DNA of 64,000 bases from Actinomadura meyerae. GTDB taxonomy: Bacteria > Actinomycetota > Actinomycetes > Streptosporangiales > Streptosporangiaceae. Below are positions 7,859-16,943 of this stretch, one piece after another (the first letter of the stretch is position 1; the number at the start of each line of letters is the position of its first letter). The stretch is from assembly GCF_900188445.1 (NCBI RefSeq), contig NZ_FZOR01000043.1:1-64000 (forward strand), written 5' to 3'. A program made the position numbers and the translations under genes. The notes beneath the pieces were generated by a model. That model was not told the origin of the DNA. It ran no database searches and saw only the letters and a list, made by a program, of their open reading frames with translations.

Positions 7859-7899
7859 CCGGGAACGGGATGACCGGGACCGGGATGACCGAAAACGGG
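7855..7899. repeat. 3 x 15-bp tandem repeat across a stop codon
   Basis: Three copies of the unit ATGACCGGGAACGGG (copies 2 and 3 with 1 and 2 changes) begin at the TGA of the FAH gene, followed by TGACC. Each copy repeats the ATGA that contains the stop. The repeat fills most of the gap to the convergent gene at 7915. Confidence 0.85.
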
Positions 7900-7914
7900 T
7901 GACCAGGGGGCGGG

Positions 7915-8361
7915 TCAGAACCGGCCGAGCTGCCGCGACGGCGACTCCGGTTCCGTGTCCCGCCCCCGGTTCACGGTGAAGAAGCCGGCGAGCGCGGCGA
8001 GCGCCGCGACCAGTTCGCCCGCCAGGCTGATCGTCTTGTCGGCGTACCACTGCGGGTCGTACATCCGCGGGATCGGCCCGAGCTGCCCGAAGTCGACGAA
8101 GTAGTACAGCAGCACGGCGCCGGCGGCGCTCGCCGCGACGAGGAACGCGATCGCGTACGTCCATCTCCGCGCCCACACCAGCACCAGGACGGCGGCGACG
8201 GCGGCGGCGATCGCCTGCGCGTAGAAGAGGTCGTCCCCCGGGATGACGTCGTCGGGGGTGTTCGGCCCGGGGGCCATGTCGGGCGCGAAGCGCCAGTGCA
8301 CGACTGCGTCGGCCGCGAGTCCGGCGGCGACGAGGAGACGGAGAACAATGCCCATAACCAT
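7915..8361 (-). CDS. Small four-helix membrane protein of unknown function
   Basis: A 148-residue protein with four predicted membrane helices (about residues 3-20, 46-63, 66-88 and 110-128) and a polar C-terminus (NRGRDTEPESPSRQ). A conserved-looking extracytoplasmic loop (APGPNTPDDVIPGDDLFYAQ) separates helices 1 and 2. I do not recognise a named family. The start may be ATG 8361 or ATG 8355. It is convergent with the FAH operon and divergent from the acetyltransferase at 8546, with no operon partner. Confidence 0.65.
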   Translation of the reverse strand: MVMGIVLRLLVAAGLAADAVVHWRFAPDMAPGPNTPDDVIPGDDLFYAQAIAAAVAAVLVLVWARRWTYAIAFLVAASAAGAVLLYYFVDFGQLGPIPRMYDPQWYADKTISLAGELVAALAALAGFFTVNRGRDTEPESPSRQLGRF

Positions 8362-8545
8362 TGCACGGTGATACCCCGCCGCCGGATCAACGGGACCGCA
8401 CCTTTTCCCCTCGGATTTTCCACGGCTCGTTCCCAGCCGTTCTCCCAGCGTTCTCCTGGAAGATCACGGCCGCGGGGGTGCGCTTCCTAGAGTTGCCTGA
8501 GGACCGGGGATCCCGCCCGGCGGCCACCGGCAGGGAGGGCAGCGC

Positions 8546-9154
8546 ATGACACCCCGCATCACGCCGAGCGCCCAGGTCGACCCGAGCGCGAAGCTCGGCG
8601 ACGGCACCACCGTGTGGGACCTCGCCCAGATCCGCGAGAACGCCACGCTGGGCTCGGGCTGCATCGTGTCGCGCGGCGCCTATGTCGGCGCCGGGGTCCG
8701 GATCGGCGACAACGTGAAGCTCCAGAACCACGCGCTCGTCTACGAGCCCGCCGTGCTGGAGAACGGCGTGTTCGTCGGCCCCGCCGTCGTCCTCACCAAC
8801 GACCGGGAGCCCCGCGCCGTGGACCCGGACGGCACGCTGAAGCGCGGCGGCGACTGGGAGGCGGTCGGCGTGCACGTCGCCGAGGGCGCCTCGCTCGGCG
8901 CGCGCAGCGTGTGCGTCGCGCCGGTCCGGATCGGCCGCTGGGCGATGGTCGCGGCGGGCGCCGTGGTCACCCGGGACGTCCCCGACTTCGGCCTCGTCGC
9001 GGGCGTGCCCGCGCGGCGGATCGGCTGGGTCGGCCGGGCCGGGGCGCGCCTGGTCGAGGGCCCGGACGGGACGTGGGAGTGCCCGCGCACCGGCGCCCGC
9101 TACACCGAGAAGGCCGACGAGGACGGCGCGGCGGTCCTCACCGAGGCGTCCTGA
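8546..9154 (+). CDS. Hexapeptide-repeat N-acetyltransferase (WbpD/WlbB-like)
   Basis: A 202-residue left-handed beta-helix protein with isoleucine-patch hexapeptides throughout (VDPSAKLGDGTTVWD, ATLGSGCIVSRGAYVG, VRIGDNVKLQNHALV) and the LVAGVPARRIGWV end typical of sugar O/N-acetyltransferases. The arrangement matches WbpD/WlbB, which acetylates the 3-amino group of UDP-2-acetamido-3-amino-2,3-dideoxy-glucuronate. The C-terminal 35 residues contain WECPRTGARY, as in many WbpD homologues. Its functional partners (WbpA-, WbpB- and WbpE-like) lie on the other strand at 14559-18091. The start has GGGAGGG about 7 nt upstream. Confidence 0.8.
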   Translation: MTPRITPSAQVDPSAKLGDGTTVWDLAQIRENATLGSGCIVSRGAYVGAGVRIGDNVKLQNHALVYEPAVLENGVFVGPAVVLTNDREPRAVDPDGTLKRGGDWEAVGVHVAEGASLGARSVCVAPVRIGRWAMVAAGAVVTRDVPDFGLVAGVPARRIGWVGRAGARLVEGPDGTWECPRTGARYTEKADEDGAAVLTEAS

Positions 9155-9156
9155 GC

Positions 9157-9188
9157 GGTCAGGGCTCGGCGCTCAGGCTGGTCAGGGC
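9157..9188. repeat. Direct repeat across the stop of the 9182-9781 gene
   Basis: GGTCAGGGC occurs at 9157-9165 and again at 9180-9188, 23 nt apart. The second copy contains the TGA (TCA on +) of the minus-strand gene. Confidence 0.6.
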
Positions 9189-9781
9189 CTGGCGTCCAGG
9201 CTCCGGTCCTGGCGGGTCGTCACGACGATGTCCGGGTGCAGGCGGGCCAGCCGGCGGCCGAGCGGCACCGACGTCCGGTCCATCACGACGACGCGGGTGA
9301 GCCGGGCGGGGTCGATGCCGCACATCACCCGACGCTGCGCGATACGGGCCAGCAGCAGCGGCCGGACGTGCCGGTAGAACGGCACGAACAGCCGCCGGTG
9401 GACGCCGCGGGACAGCCGGGTCCGGACGGTGTTCAGCCGGGCGCCGGGACCGCCGAGCCGCACCACCGGCCGGACGAGGACGCGCGGCATCCGCGTGACG
9501 ATCGTGTACTCCAGCCAGGGCAGCGGATGCCGCGCCTCCGCCCGGTCGAGCCGGTGCAGCCGCACCCGCCCGTCCAGCTCGTCCCAGCCGTCCGGTTCCG
9601 CCGTCACGAGGTCGACCTGGGCGCCCTCCTCGTCCACGAAATGCCCGGCGAGGCCGATGATGCGCTTGTACTGGCGCCGGGCCGGGACGAGCGGCTTCGG
9701 GTCCATGGCGAGCTGCGGATCCAGCGCCAGGACGAGCACCTGCGGAGCCCCCGCGCCGCCCTTCACCTCACCCGATCTCAT
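9182..9781 (-). CDS. Small GT-N-domain-like protein, glycan locus
   Basis: A 199-residue protein with start ATG 9781, 12 nt after the stop of the upstream glycosyltransferase. The N-terminus (APQVLVLALDPQ, then ARRQYKRIIGLAGHFVDEEGAQVDLVTAEP) has the beta-alpha-beta layout of the acceptor-binding domain of GT4 glycosyltransferases, and it ends with another Rossmann-like strand pair (TRVVVMDRTSVPLGRRLARLHPDIVVTTRQDRSL). The nucleotide-sugar-binding half of a GT4 enzyme is missing. It is the last gene of the operon. I cannot assign a function; an accessory or regulatory subunit is one possibility. Confidence 0.6.
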   Translation of the reverse strand: MRSGEVKGGAGAPQVLVLALDPQLAMDPKPLVPARRQYKRIIGLAGHFVDEEGAQVDLVTAEPDGWDELDGRVRLHRLDRAEARHPLPWLEYTIVTRMPRVLVRPVVRLGGPGARLNTVRTRLSRGVHRRLFVPFYRHVRPLLLARIAQRRVMCGIDPARLTRVVVMDRTSVPLGRRLARLHPDIVVTTRQDRSLDARP

Positions 9782-9792
9782 GTCACGGCCGG

Positions 9793-11250
9793 TCAACGGA
9801 ACCACCCCGTCCCGCACGCGCCGCGCCTGCGCGCGGCCAGTTCGGTGAGCCGCGCGATCAGCGGCTCCAGTGTCACGTTCCGGGAGAAGCGGTCGGCGTA
9901 CTCGCGGGCCTCGGCGACCTGCCGCCCGTCCAGCCCGGCCGCGGCCTTGGCGGCCGCCGCCATCGACGCGGCGATGTCCGCCGGGTCGAGGCTGCCCGGG
10001 TTGAACCACAGCGGGTAGTCGCGCAGCACCTCCTCCGCCGCCGACCCCGGGGTGTGGACGGACACGACGGGCCGTCCCGCCGCCATGTACTCGAAGATCT
10101 TCCCGGAGGTGACGTAGCGGCCGCCGCCGTTGAGGAACACGAGGACGTCGGAGTCCCGGTAGACATCGGCGAGGTCGGTCTTGGACACCGGCCCCCGGTA
10201 GCGCACGCCCGGCGCGAGTACCCCGTCGTCCCCGGCCGCCTCCCCGCCGCCCGCCGCGGCGAAGCGGTTGCGGATCACCTTGGCGGAGTTCTTGAAGAAG
10301 CCGAAGTAGCCGTAGAAGTCGAGGGACGCGTCCGCCATGTGGGGATGCTCCCGGGCGCGGGAGAACCCCTCGACGAGCTGCTCGATGGGCTGCTGGTCGG
10401 TGACGGTGCCGACGTAGGAGAAGCGCGGCGCGTGCGCCCGCGCCGCCTCGCGCGCCGCCGGTGGAGGCTCGGCGATGCTCGGGAGCGTGTCGGCGTCCCA
10501 CCCGTTCAGGACGGTCATCATGCGGCCCGCCGCGTGCGGATGCCGGTCGGCGTGCCAGGCGCGCTGCGCGTCGTTGACGTACAGCGAGTTCGCCGCCGAC
10601 CGCAGGATCCGGCTCTCCCACCGCCAGGCGGGATGCCCGTCCTCGTACCTGGGCTCCTCGGAGAACTGGTCGAGGGTCCAGGAGTCCCGGTAGTCGACGA
10701 TGTAGGGCGTGCGGGTCAGCCTGTGGAACAGCCAGGCCGCGCCGAACGAGGCGAACGGGTTGCCGGTCGCGAGCACGACGTCGAACCTGTGCCGCCTGTG
10801 CGTCCGCAGCGCCTGCCAGACGCTCGCCCGCGCCCACGACGCGTAGTGCTCCGGGAAGACGTGTTCCTGCCCCCACGAGTAGAGCGCCTGCGCGAGGTAC
10901 GGGAACCTCGCCCGGAACCCGCTGTACTCCCGCAGGTTCGTCTCCCACACGAACCGGTTCATGCTCGGCCGCACGAGCGTGACCCGCGGGTCGACGGTGT
11001 CCATCAGCTTGTCGTCGACCGAGCCGATCGTGCCGTAGAGGAACGGCAGCGGCGCCGCGAACACCGTGACGTCCCAGCCCAGCTCGACGAGCCGGTTCGC
11101 GGTCGCCCGCGGCCGGTACACGCCGCTGGCCCGGGACGGCGGGAAGTAGAAGGCCAGGTACAGCAGGCGCGGAGGCCGGCGTGCAGACACACGTTCGGCC
11201 GGTTGCGCGGCCGGGCGTGGGGCCTGGCGTTCTGCCGGGCGTTCACTCAT
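9793..11250 (-). CDS. Glycosyltransferase family 4 protein
   Basis: A 485-residue GT-B enzyme. The N-terminal domain begins at RLLYLAFYFPPSRASGVYRP with the glycine-rich loop. The C-terminal domain carries YVGTVTDQQPIEQLVEGF and the conserved SGKIFEYMAAGRPVVSV stretch with the donor-binding Glu (E of FEYMA). A 26-residue Pro/Ala/Arg-rich leader precedes the domain. Start ATG 11250 overlaps the preceding stop (ATGA). It probably adds one sugar during assembly of the surface glycan made by this locus. Donor and acceptor unknown. Confidence 0.85.
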   Translation of the reverse strand: MSERPAERQAPRPAAQPAERVSARRPPRLLYLAFYFPPSRASGVYRPRATANRLVELGWDVTVFAAPLPFLYGTIGSVDDKLMDTVDPRVTLVRPSMNRFVWETNLREYSGFRARFPYLAQALYSWGQEHVFPEHYASWARASVWQALRTHRRHRFDVVLATGNPFASFGAAWLFHRLTRTPYIVDYRDSWTLDQFSEEPRYEDGHPAWRWESRILRSAANSLYVNDAQRAWHADRHPHAAGRMMTVLNGWDADTLPSIAEPPPAAREAARAHAPRFSYVGTVTDQQPIEQLVEGFSRAREHPHMADASLDFYGYFGFFKNSAKVIRNRFAAAGGGEAAGDDGVLAPGVRYRGPVSKTDLADVYRDSDVLVFLNGGGRYVTSGKIFEYMAAGRPVVSVHTPGSAAEEVLRDYPLWFNPGSLDPADIAASMAAAAKAAAGLDGRQVAEAREYADRFSRNVTLEPLIARLTELAARRRGACGTGWFR

Positions 11251-11663
11251 TGGGATCGTCCTCCGGCGATGGTGTAGGCGGGCCGCGCGCCCGCGTCCGC
11301 GATCACGTCCGCCAGCTCGGCCACGGTCACCAGCGACTGCGCGTCCCCGACCACGACGAGGTCGACGGACCGGCCGCGCAGCAGCCCGCGGTCGACGGCC
11401 CGCCGGCGGATCGCGGCCGGGTCCCTCCGATGGCGGCGGGCCGGCCGCCGGTACGGCCGGAACCGCTCCGGCACCGGACGGTGGCGGCGTTCGAGCGCGG
11501 ACAGTTCGACGGTCTCGACGCCGTCCGGGAGCGGCTCGTCCGTCCACGCGGACGCCTTACCGACGACCACGGTCGCGGTGCCGCCCCGCGCGCGGACCCG
11601 CGCGCATTCCCGGACGACCGCGGGTCTCCGGGTGCCCCCAAGGGCCACGAACACGACGTTCAC
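11247..11663 (-). CDS. Small GT-N-domain-like protein, second copy type
   Basis: A 138-residue protein with start GTG 11663 (GTGA overlap with the upstream gene) and ATGA overlap with the downstream gene. It opens with a Rossmann strand and glycine loop (NVVFVALGGTRRPAVVRECA) and ends with a second strand set (SVDLVVVGDAQSLVTVAELADVI). The overall plan resembles the operon's last gene (9182): a first beta-alpha unit, an Arg-rich middle (RRPARRHRRDPAAIRRR) and a final strand pair. It too lacks a catalytic GT domain. Function unknown; tight coupling on both sides shows it is a genuine operon member. Confidence 0.6.
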   Translation of the reverse strand: MNVVFVALGGTRRPAVVRECARVRARGGTATVVVGKASAWTDEPLPDGVETVELSALERRHRPVPERFRPYRRPARRHRRDPAAIRRRAVDRGLLRGRSVDLVVVGDAQSLVTVAELADVIADAGARPAYTIAGGRSQ

Positions 11664-12883
11664 AGTCCCCCTCCCCCGTCGGGGTCCTCTCCGAACCAGT
11701 GCCGGTGGTGCGCCGCGGCCACCGCGCGGTACCCGAAGCGCTCGTCCAGGACGGCGCGGGCCTTCGGCAGGTCGAGGCCGTCCGGGAAGCGGTCGCGCAG
11801 GCGGCGGTAGCCTGCGGCGATCGAGCCGGGGCCGTCCTCGACGTCGACCATTTCCCCGGCGGCGCGCTCTATGCCGGCGAGGGTGCGCTCGGGGCCGCCG
11901 CAGCGGGTGACGAGCACCGGCGTCCCCGCCGCGACCGCCTCGACGACCGTGACGCCGAACGTCTCCCACCGGGCCGGGTGGACGAGCAGGTCGTGCTCCC
12001 GCATCAGCCGCGCGGCCTCGTCCGGGGCGACCGCGCCGGGGAACGCCACGGCGTCCCCGACGCCGAGTCCGGCGGCCCGTTCCGCGAGCCGGTCGCCGAG
12101 GACGCCCGTCCCTGCCATGGTGAGCGTCAGCGCGGGGTCCTCGGCGCGGCACTGCGCGAACGCCTCCAGCAGCGGTTCGACGCCTTTGCGCTCGGCCAGG
12201 GCGCCCACGTACAGCCAGCGGCGCAGTTCCGTGACGGGACGCTCCCGGGGCCCGTCGAACGACACCGGGTTCGGCAGCGTCTCGATCTTGCTCGCCGCGT
12301 CGGGGAAGGCCGCGGCGAGCTGGTCGCGCAGCGCGTCCGTCACCGCGAAGAAACCGGTGCAGCGGTCCAGGACCCGCGCGTACAGGTCCCGGGAGTCCGG
12401 CTGGTCGAGGACCTTGTCGAGGAACGAGGCGTGCTCGGTCACGAACACCCGCGCGTCCGGCCGCGCGTTCTCCAGGGCCGTCCAGCCGCCGCGCAGCCCC
12501 ACGTGCGCGTGAACGACCGGCGCCGGCAGCGGCTCCCCGCCCAGCGCCTCGCGCAGCCAGCGCGCGTGCTCGCGGGCGAGCTCCGCGAAGGTGTATCCGG
12601 GGACCGTCGGCACCGGGATGCGCAGCAGCCGGGCCCCCGCGACCGCCGGCTGCGGCCGCAGCGCGACGGGCAGGAGCCGCCGATGCGCTGCGCGCGCCGC
12701 TTCCACCTTCTCGGGCGCGTCCCGCATCGGCCACGCCTCGGTGTGGTAGACGGTGACGTCGCCGCAGCCGGGTGCCGTCGCCTCCACCATCGTCTGGACG
12801 AACGCCCCGGCCCACTCCTGCAACGGGTTCGGGTACCAGGGGGTGACGATGGCGACGTCCCGACCGCCCGCTCGGACCGCCAT
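11660..12883 (-). CDS. Glycosyltransferase family 4 protein
   Basis: A 407-residue GT-B enzyme. The N-terminal domain starts DVAIVTPWYPNPLQEWAGAFVQ, and HAHVGLRGGW and VTEHASFLDKV mark the acceptor side. The donor domain has YVGALAERKGVEPLLEAF and the E-x7-E motif within ARWETFGVTVVEAVAAGTPV. The start ATG 12883 shares 1 nt with the preceding stop (TGATG). It is most like teichuronic/capsular GT4 enzymes; specificity cannot be read. Confidence 0.87.
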   Translation of the reverse strand: MAVRAGGRDVAIVTPWYPNPLQEWAGAFVQTMVEATAPGCGDVTVYHTEAWPMRDAPEKVEAARAAHRRLLPVALRPQPAVAGARLLRIPVPTVPGYTFAELAREHARWLREALGGEPLPAPVVHAHVGLRGGWTALENARPDARVFVTEHASFLDKVLDQPDSRDLYARVLDRCTGFFAVTDALRDQLAAAFPDAASKIETLPNPVSFDGPRERPVTELRRWLYVGALAERKGVEPLLEAFAQCRAEDPALTLTMAGTGVLGDRLAERAAGLGVGDAVAFPGAVAPDEAARLMREHDLLVHPARWETFGVTVVEAVAAGTPVLVTRCGGPERTLAGIERAAGEMVDVEDGPGSIAAGYRRLRDRFPDGLDLPKARAVLDERFGYRAVAAAHHRHWFGEDPDGGGGL

Positions 12884-14514
12884 CAGTCCTGGCTGGCGAC
12901 GAGAGGACCGGCGGGCGGCTCCGCATCGGGGGACGGCCCGGCACCGGCCGAAGGGGACGGCGCGGGCCGGGCGGCGAACGGCAGCAGCCGGGTGTAGACG
13001 GCGTCGAGGATCTCCGCCTGCGCCTCCCACGTCCACTCGCGGAGCAGTTCGGGCCGCTCGTCGTACACGGCCCGGTACCGGTTCGGGTCGGCCAGCACCG
13101 CCTTGAGGGCCCGCACGTAGTCGTCCAGGTCCTCGGCGCGGAAGACCTCGCCCTGCCCGGTCTCCCGCACCATGCCGCCCATGGCCCGGACGTCGCTGAC
13201 GACGATCGGCAGCCGCGCGTGCGAGTACTCGAAGAACTTCGTGATCAGCGCGATCTCGTGGTTCGGCCAGTGGTGGATCGGGATGACGCCGGCGTCGGCG
13301 GCCGACAGGAACTCCACGACCTGGTCGAACGGCACGTACGGCAGGATGTGCAGCCGGTCGGCGACGCCGAGCCCGGTGGCGCGCGCGAGCAGCCCCCGCA
13401 CGTACTCCGACCGCGCCGTGGCGACGACCAGGGCGACGTGCAGCCGCGGCAGCCGGGGCAGCGCGTCGATCATGATGTCCAGGCCGCGCTGCACGGAGGC
13501 GCTGCCGCTGTAGACGGCGAGCGGGACGTCCGGCCCGATCCCGCACAGCTCCCGCAGGTCCGGGACCGGGGCGCGCTCCTCGGAGCTGCCGCCCGCCGCC
13601 CGCTCCGCGGCGAGCGGGGCGTTGAGGACCACGGTCGGCTTCTCCCGCAGGCCGTGCCGCTCGACGAGCAGGTCTCCGAGGGCCGCCGACACGGTCACCA
13701 CCGCGTCCGCGTCGCCCGCGTACTCGCGCTCGTGCGCGCACATCGCGGGATGCCAGCGCGGCCCCGCGCCCCACGGCCGGATGCCGGGCAGGAATTCGTG
13801 CGCGTCCCACACGAGCTTGACGTCCCGCCCCTTCGCCCGCGCCCGCCGCACGGCGCGCGCGCCGATCCCGAGCATCCGGAAGTCGTTCGCGTGGACGATG
13901 TCGGGCTCCAGCGCGTCGACGATCTTCCCGTATGCGCTGTCCCAGTCCCACAGGTTGCGGTCGAGGACGCGCCAGGCCCGGTCGCCGAGCACCACCTGCC
14001 AGAACCGGATCGGCAGCCGCTCCAGCGGCGCGTGCGGATTCTCCCGCGCGGCAGCGAGCGAGCCGGTCTGCCGCACCCGCAGCGCGACCCACCGCGACTG
14101 GGTCTTCGCCGTGGCGCGCCGCGCCATCAGCCACGCCTTGCGCAGCCCGCCGCCGGGCGCGACCCTGGACGCGGCGAGGTCGGCGCGGCGGGACTGGACG
14201 AGCCGGCGCCGGTAGTCCGCCACGCTCGGATGCCCGTAGGCGAGCGGGCGGCGCAGCGTGGCGCGCAGGGCGCCGTGCCGGTCCCGGACGAGCGTGTGCT
14301 GCAACGGGACGAGCCGCACGTGCGCGCCGCCCAGCGTCCAGGACTTCCGCCGCCGGCTCGGCGGCGCGCAGCCGAGCAGGTGCACCTCCCAGCCCGCCCC
14401 GGCGGCCGACGCCGCCGCCTTCTGCACCCGCGAGTCCCGTTGGACGTCGTTGTCGACGAGCATGACGATGCGGCCGCGCGACTCCACGGCCGCCCTGTCG
14501 GCTTCGTTCCGCAT
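12883..14514 (-). CDS. Glycosyltransferase family 4 protein
   Basis: A 543-residue GT-B enzyme, first of the five tightly coupled genes. The N-terminal Rossmann domain opens GRIVMLVDNDVQRDSRVQKAA, HANDFRMLGIGAR and WDAHEFLPGI lie mid-domain, and the donor domain has YSGSASVQRGLDIMIDAL and PNHEIALITKFFEYSHARLP. An insertion rich in Arg (about residues 60-160) is longer than in most GT4 enzymes. The C-terminal 25 residues are Pro/Ser/Ala-rich and dispensable-looking. It lies 44 nt after the UDP-sugar dehydrogenase gene, in the same transcript. Confidence 0.85.
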   Translation of the reverse strand: MRNEADRAAVESRGRIVMLVDNDVQRDSRVQKAAASAAGAGWEVHLLGCAPPSRRRKSWTLGGAHVRLVPLQHTLVRDRHGALRATLRRPLAYGHPSVADYRRRLVQSRRADLAASRVAPGGGLRKAWLMARRATAKTQSRWVALRVRQTGSLAAARENPHAPLERLPIRFWQVVLGDRAWRVLDRNLWDWDSAYGKIVDALEPDIVHANDFRMLGIGARAVRRARAKGRDVKLVWDAHEFLPGIRPWGAGPRWHPAMCAHEREYAGDADAVVTVSAALGDLLVERHGLREKPTVVLNAPLAAERAAGGSSEERAPVPDLRELCGIGPDVPLAVYSGSASVQRGLDIMIDALPRLPRLHVALVVATARSEYVRGLLARATGLGVADRLHILPYVPFDQVVEFLSAADAGVIPIHHWPNHEIALITKFFEYSHARLPIVVSDVRAMGGMVRETGQGEVFRAEDLDDYVRALKAVLADPNRYRAVYDERPELLREWTWEAQAEILDAVYTRLLPFAARPAPSPSAGAGPSPDAEPPAGPLVASQD

Positions 14515-14558
14515 TGATGCTCCCAGTCAGTGCTCAGCCAGCGTGCTCGGGCCGCGGG

Positions 14559-15851
14559 TCATCCGTCCGCGCCGCCGATGACGACGCGTTCCACGCCGCG
14601 CCAGCGCGCCGGGTCGGTGACGCGGCGGCCGTCGACGAGGGCCTTGACGCCCGGCAGGTCGTCCGCCCCCAGGTCCCGGTAGGCGGCGTGGTCGGCCTGC
14701 ACGATCGCGGCGGTGACCACCTCCCCCCGGTGCGGGGGCAGGCCCAGGTCCGCGAGTTCCTCGGCCGTGTACATCGGGTCGGACACGTAGGGGACGGCGC
14801 CGCGCGCCCGCAGCGCCTCGACCGTGGGGAAGACACCGGAGAACGCCGTCTCCTTCACGCCGCCCCGGTAGGCGGCGCCGAGCACGAGCACCCCGGCGCC
14901 CGCCAGGTCGCCGTAGGCGTCCGCGAGCAGCCCCACGGCGTACTCGGGCATCCCCGCGTTGGCGTCGCGGGCGGCGCGCACGACCGTCGCGGACGGGTCG
15001 TTCCACAGGTACATCTGCGGATAGACGGGGATGCAGTGGCCGCCGACCGCGATCCCCGGCCGGTGGATGTGGCTGTACGGCTGGGTGTTGCAGGCGTCGA
15101 TGACCTTCATGACGTCGACCCCGACCGCGTCGGCGTAGCGGGCGAACTGGTTGGCCAGGCCGATGTTGACGTCCCGGTAGGTCGTCTCGGCGAGCTTGGC
15201 GAGTTCGGCGGCCTCCGCCGGGCCGAGGTCCCAGACGCCGTTGGGCCGGTCCAGGTCGGGCCGCTCGTCGAAGTCGAGGACCCGCTCGTAGAACTCGACG
15301 CCGCGCCGGGTGGACGCGGCGTCGATGCCGCCGACCAGCTTCGGGTAGCGGCGCAGGTCGGCGAAGACCCGCCCGGTCAGCACCCGCTCCGGGCTGAACA
15401 CCAGGTGGAACCCGTCGCCGGGCGCGAGGCCCGAGCCGTCCGCCAGCATCGGCGCCCACCGGCCCCGGGTGGTGCCGACCGGCAGCGTCGTCTCGTAGCT
15501 GACGAGCGTGCCGGGACGCATGCCCGCCGCGATCGAGCGGGTCGCGGCGTCCATCCAGCCGAAGTCGGGCGCGCCCCGCCCGTCCACGAACAGCGGGACG
15601 ACCACGACGACCGCCTCCGACTCGGCGACCGCCGCCGCCGTGTCGGTCGTCGCGATCAGCCGCCCGTCCCGGACCGCCGCGTCCAGGTGGACGTCCAGCT
15701 CCGCCTCGCCCGGGAACGGCTCGCGCCCTGCGTTCACGTCCGCCACGACCCGTTCGTCCACGTCGGCGCCGATCACCCGGTGCCCCTTGCGGGCGAACTG
15801 CACCGCCAGCGGAAGACCGATCTTGCCCAGCGCGACCACGCAGATCCGCAT
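14559..15851 (-). CDS. UDP-N-acetylhexosamine 6-dehydrogenase (WbpA/WecC-like)
   Basis: A 430-residue nucleotide-sugar dehydrogenase. The N-terminal NAD fold is GKIGLPLA (residues 9-16), Lys219 falls in the conserved AELAKLAETTYRDVNI segment, and the catalytic thiolate is Cys273 in GGHCIPVYP. The family oxidises C6 of UDP-GlcNAc or UDP-ManNAc to the uronic acid using two NAD+. With the adjacent WbpB- and WbpE-like enzymes and the WbpD-like acetyltransferase, a UDP-GlcNAc 6-dehydrogenase (WbpA role) is the most economical assignment. It lies 60 nt after the oxidoreductase gene. Confidence 0.87.
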   Translation of the reverse strand: MRICVVALGKIGLPLAVQFARKGHRVIGADVDERVVADVNAGREPFPGEAELDVHLDAAVRDGRLIATTDTAAAVAESEAVVVVVPLFVDGRGAPDFGWMDAATRSIAAGMRPGTLVSYETTLPVGTTRGRWAPMLADGSGLAPGDGFHLVFSPERVLTGRVFADLRRYPKLVGGIDAASTRRGVEFYERVLDFDERPDLDRPNGVWDLGPAEAAELAKLAETTYRDVNIGLANQFARYADAVGVDVMKVIDACNTQPYSHIHRPGIAVGGHCIPVYPQMYLWNDPSATVVRAARDANAGMPEYAVGLLADAYGDLAGAGVLVLGAAYRGGVKETAFSGVFPTVEALRARGAVPYVSDPMYTAEELADLGLPPHRGEVVTAAIVQADHAAYRDLGADDLPGVKALVDGRRVTDPARWRGVERVVIGGADG

Positions 15852-15911
15852 CAGCCACCTGCTCCTTCAAAAGAATCGCCAGATGATTCGCCAGAGGAAC
15901 CCCGCGCGCGG

Positions 15912-16943
15912 TCAGACGGCACCCAGCACCTCCGCCGGGCCGAGGTCGACCGTCGTGCCGAGGCGCGCCGACTCCAGCACGGCCACCGACACCTCGACCG
16001 TCCGCAGGCCCTGCCGCAGCGTGACGATCCCCGGCTCCTCGCCGCCGTTCGCGCCCGCGCGGACCGCGTCGCGGAACCGCTCGTGCTCGACCAGCAGCGG
16101 CTCCCGCTTCGGGATCGCGTACCGGACCATGTCGCCCTCGGACACGCCGCGGAACGTCCGCAGCGCCTCCCATTCGGTGCTCATCTCGCCGTTGGCGTAG
16201 AACGTCAGGTCGGCCGTCAGCGTGTCGGCGACGAAGCAGCCGCGCTCCCCGGTGACGGCGGTGGTCCGCTCCTTGAGCGGGCTCAGCCAGTTCACGAGGT
16301 GGTTGACCATCGCGCCGTCGGCGAGGCGGCCGACGGCGGCGACCATGTCCTCGTGCGGGCGGCCGGTGCGCGCCACCGTGTGCGCGCAGATCGACACGTA
16401 GTCCTGGCCGGTCACCCAGGCGGCGAGGTCGATGTCGTGGGTCGCCAGGTCCTTGACGACGCCGACGTCGGCGATCCGGTTGGGGAACGGCCCCTGCCGC
16501 CGCGTGACGACCTGGAACACCTCGCCCAGCTCGCCCGCCTCCAGCCGGGCCCGCAGGCTCTGCAGCGCCGGGTTGTAGCGCTCGATGTGGCCGACGCCCG
16601 CGACCAGGCCGCGCGGCTCGAACGCCTTCACCAGCCGCTCGGCGGACTCCACCGATTCGGCGAGCGGCTTCTCGATCAGCGCCCCGGCACCGGCCTCGGC
16701 GAGCGCCAGGCCCACCTCCTCGTGGCTCGCCGTCGGGCAGGCGACCACCGCGTAGTCGATGCCGAGGTCCAGCAGGTCCCGCAGCGAGTCCAGCAGCGGC
16801 ACCCCGGGCGGGACGCCCACGGGATGCTCCGCCGGGTCGACGACCCCCACGAGGTCGACGCCGTCCAGCTCGTTCAGGACCCGCGCGTGGTTGCGTCCCA
16901 TGACGCCGAGCCCGACCAGCCCGGCCCGCAGCGGCGCGCTCAT
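15912..16943 (-). CDS. Gfo/Idh/MocA oxidoreductase (WbpB/WlbA-like)
   Basis: A 343-residue NAD-dependent sugar oxidoreductase: GLVGLGVMGRNHARVL is the dinucleotide motif, ALIEKPLAESVE holds the family's EKP lysine, and GHIERYNPALQSL is characteristic of the WbpB/WlbA branch, which oxidises C3 of UDP-GlcNAcA. The following C-terminal domain (VVKDLATHDIDLAAWVTG) carries the catalytic His/Asp set. It overlaps the aminotransferase stop by ATGA, so the 3-keto product could pass directly to the transaminase. Confidence 0.87.
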   Translation of the reverse strand: MSAPLRAGLVGLGVMGRNHARVLNELDGVDLVGVVDPAEHPVGVPPGVPLLDSLRDLLDLGIDYAVVACPTASHEEVGLALAEAGAGALIEKPLAESVESAERLVKAFEPRGLVAGVGHIERYNPALQSLRARLEAGELGEVFQVVTRRQGPFPNRIADVGVVKDLATHDIDLAAWVTGQDYVSICAHTVARTGRPHEDMVAAVGRLADGAMVNHLVNWLSPLKERTTAVTGERGCFVADTLTADLTFYANGEMSTEWEALRTFRGVSEGDMVRYAIPKREPLLVEHERFRDAVRAGANGGEEPGIVTLRQGLRTVEVSVAVLESARLGTTVDLGPAEVLGAV

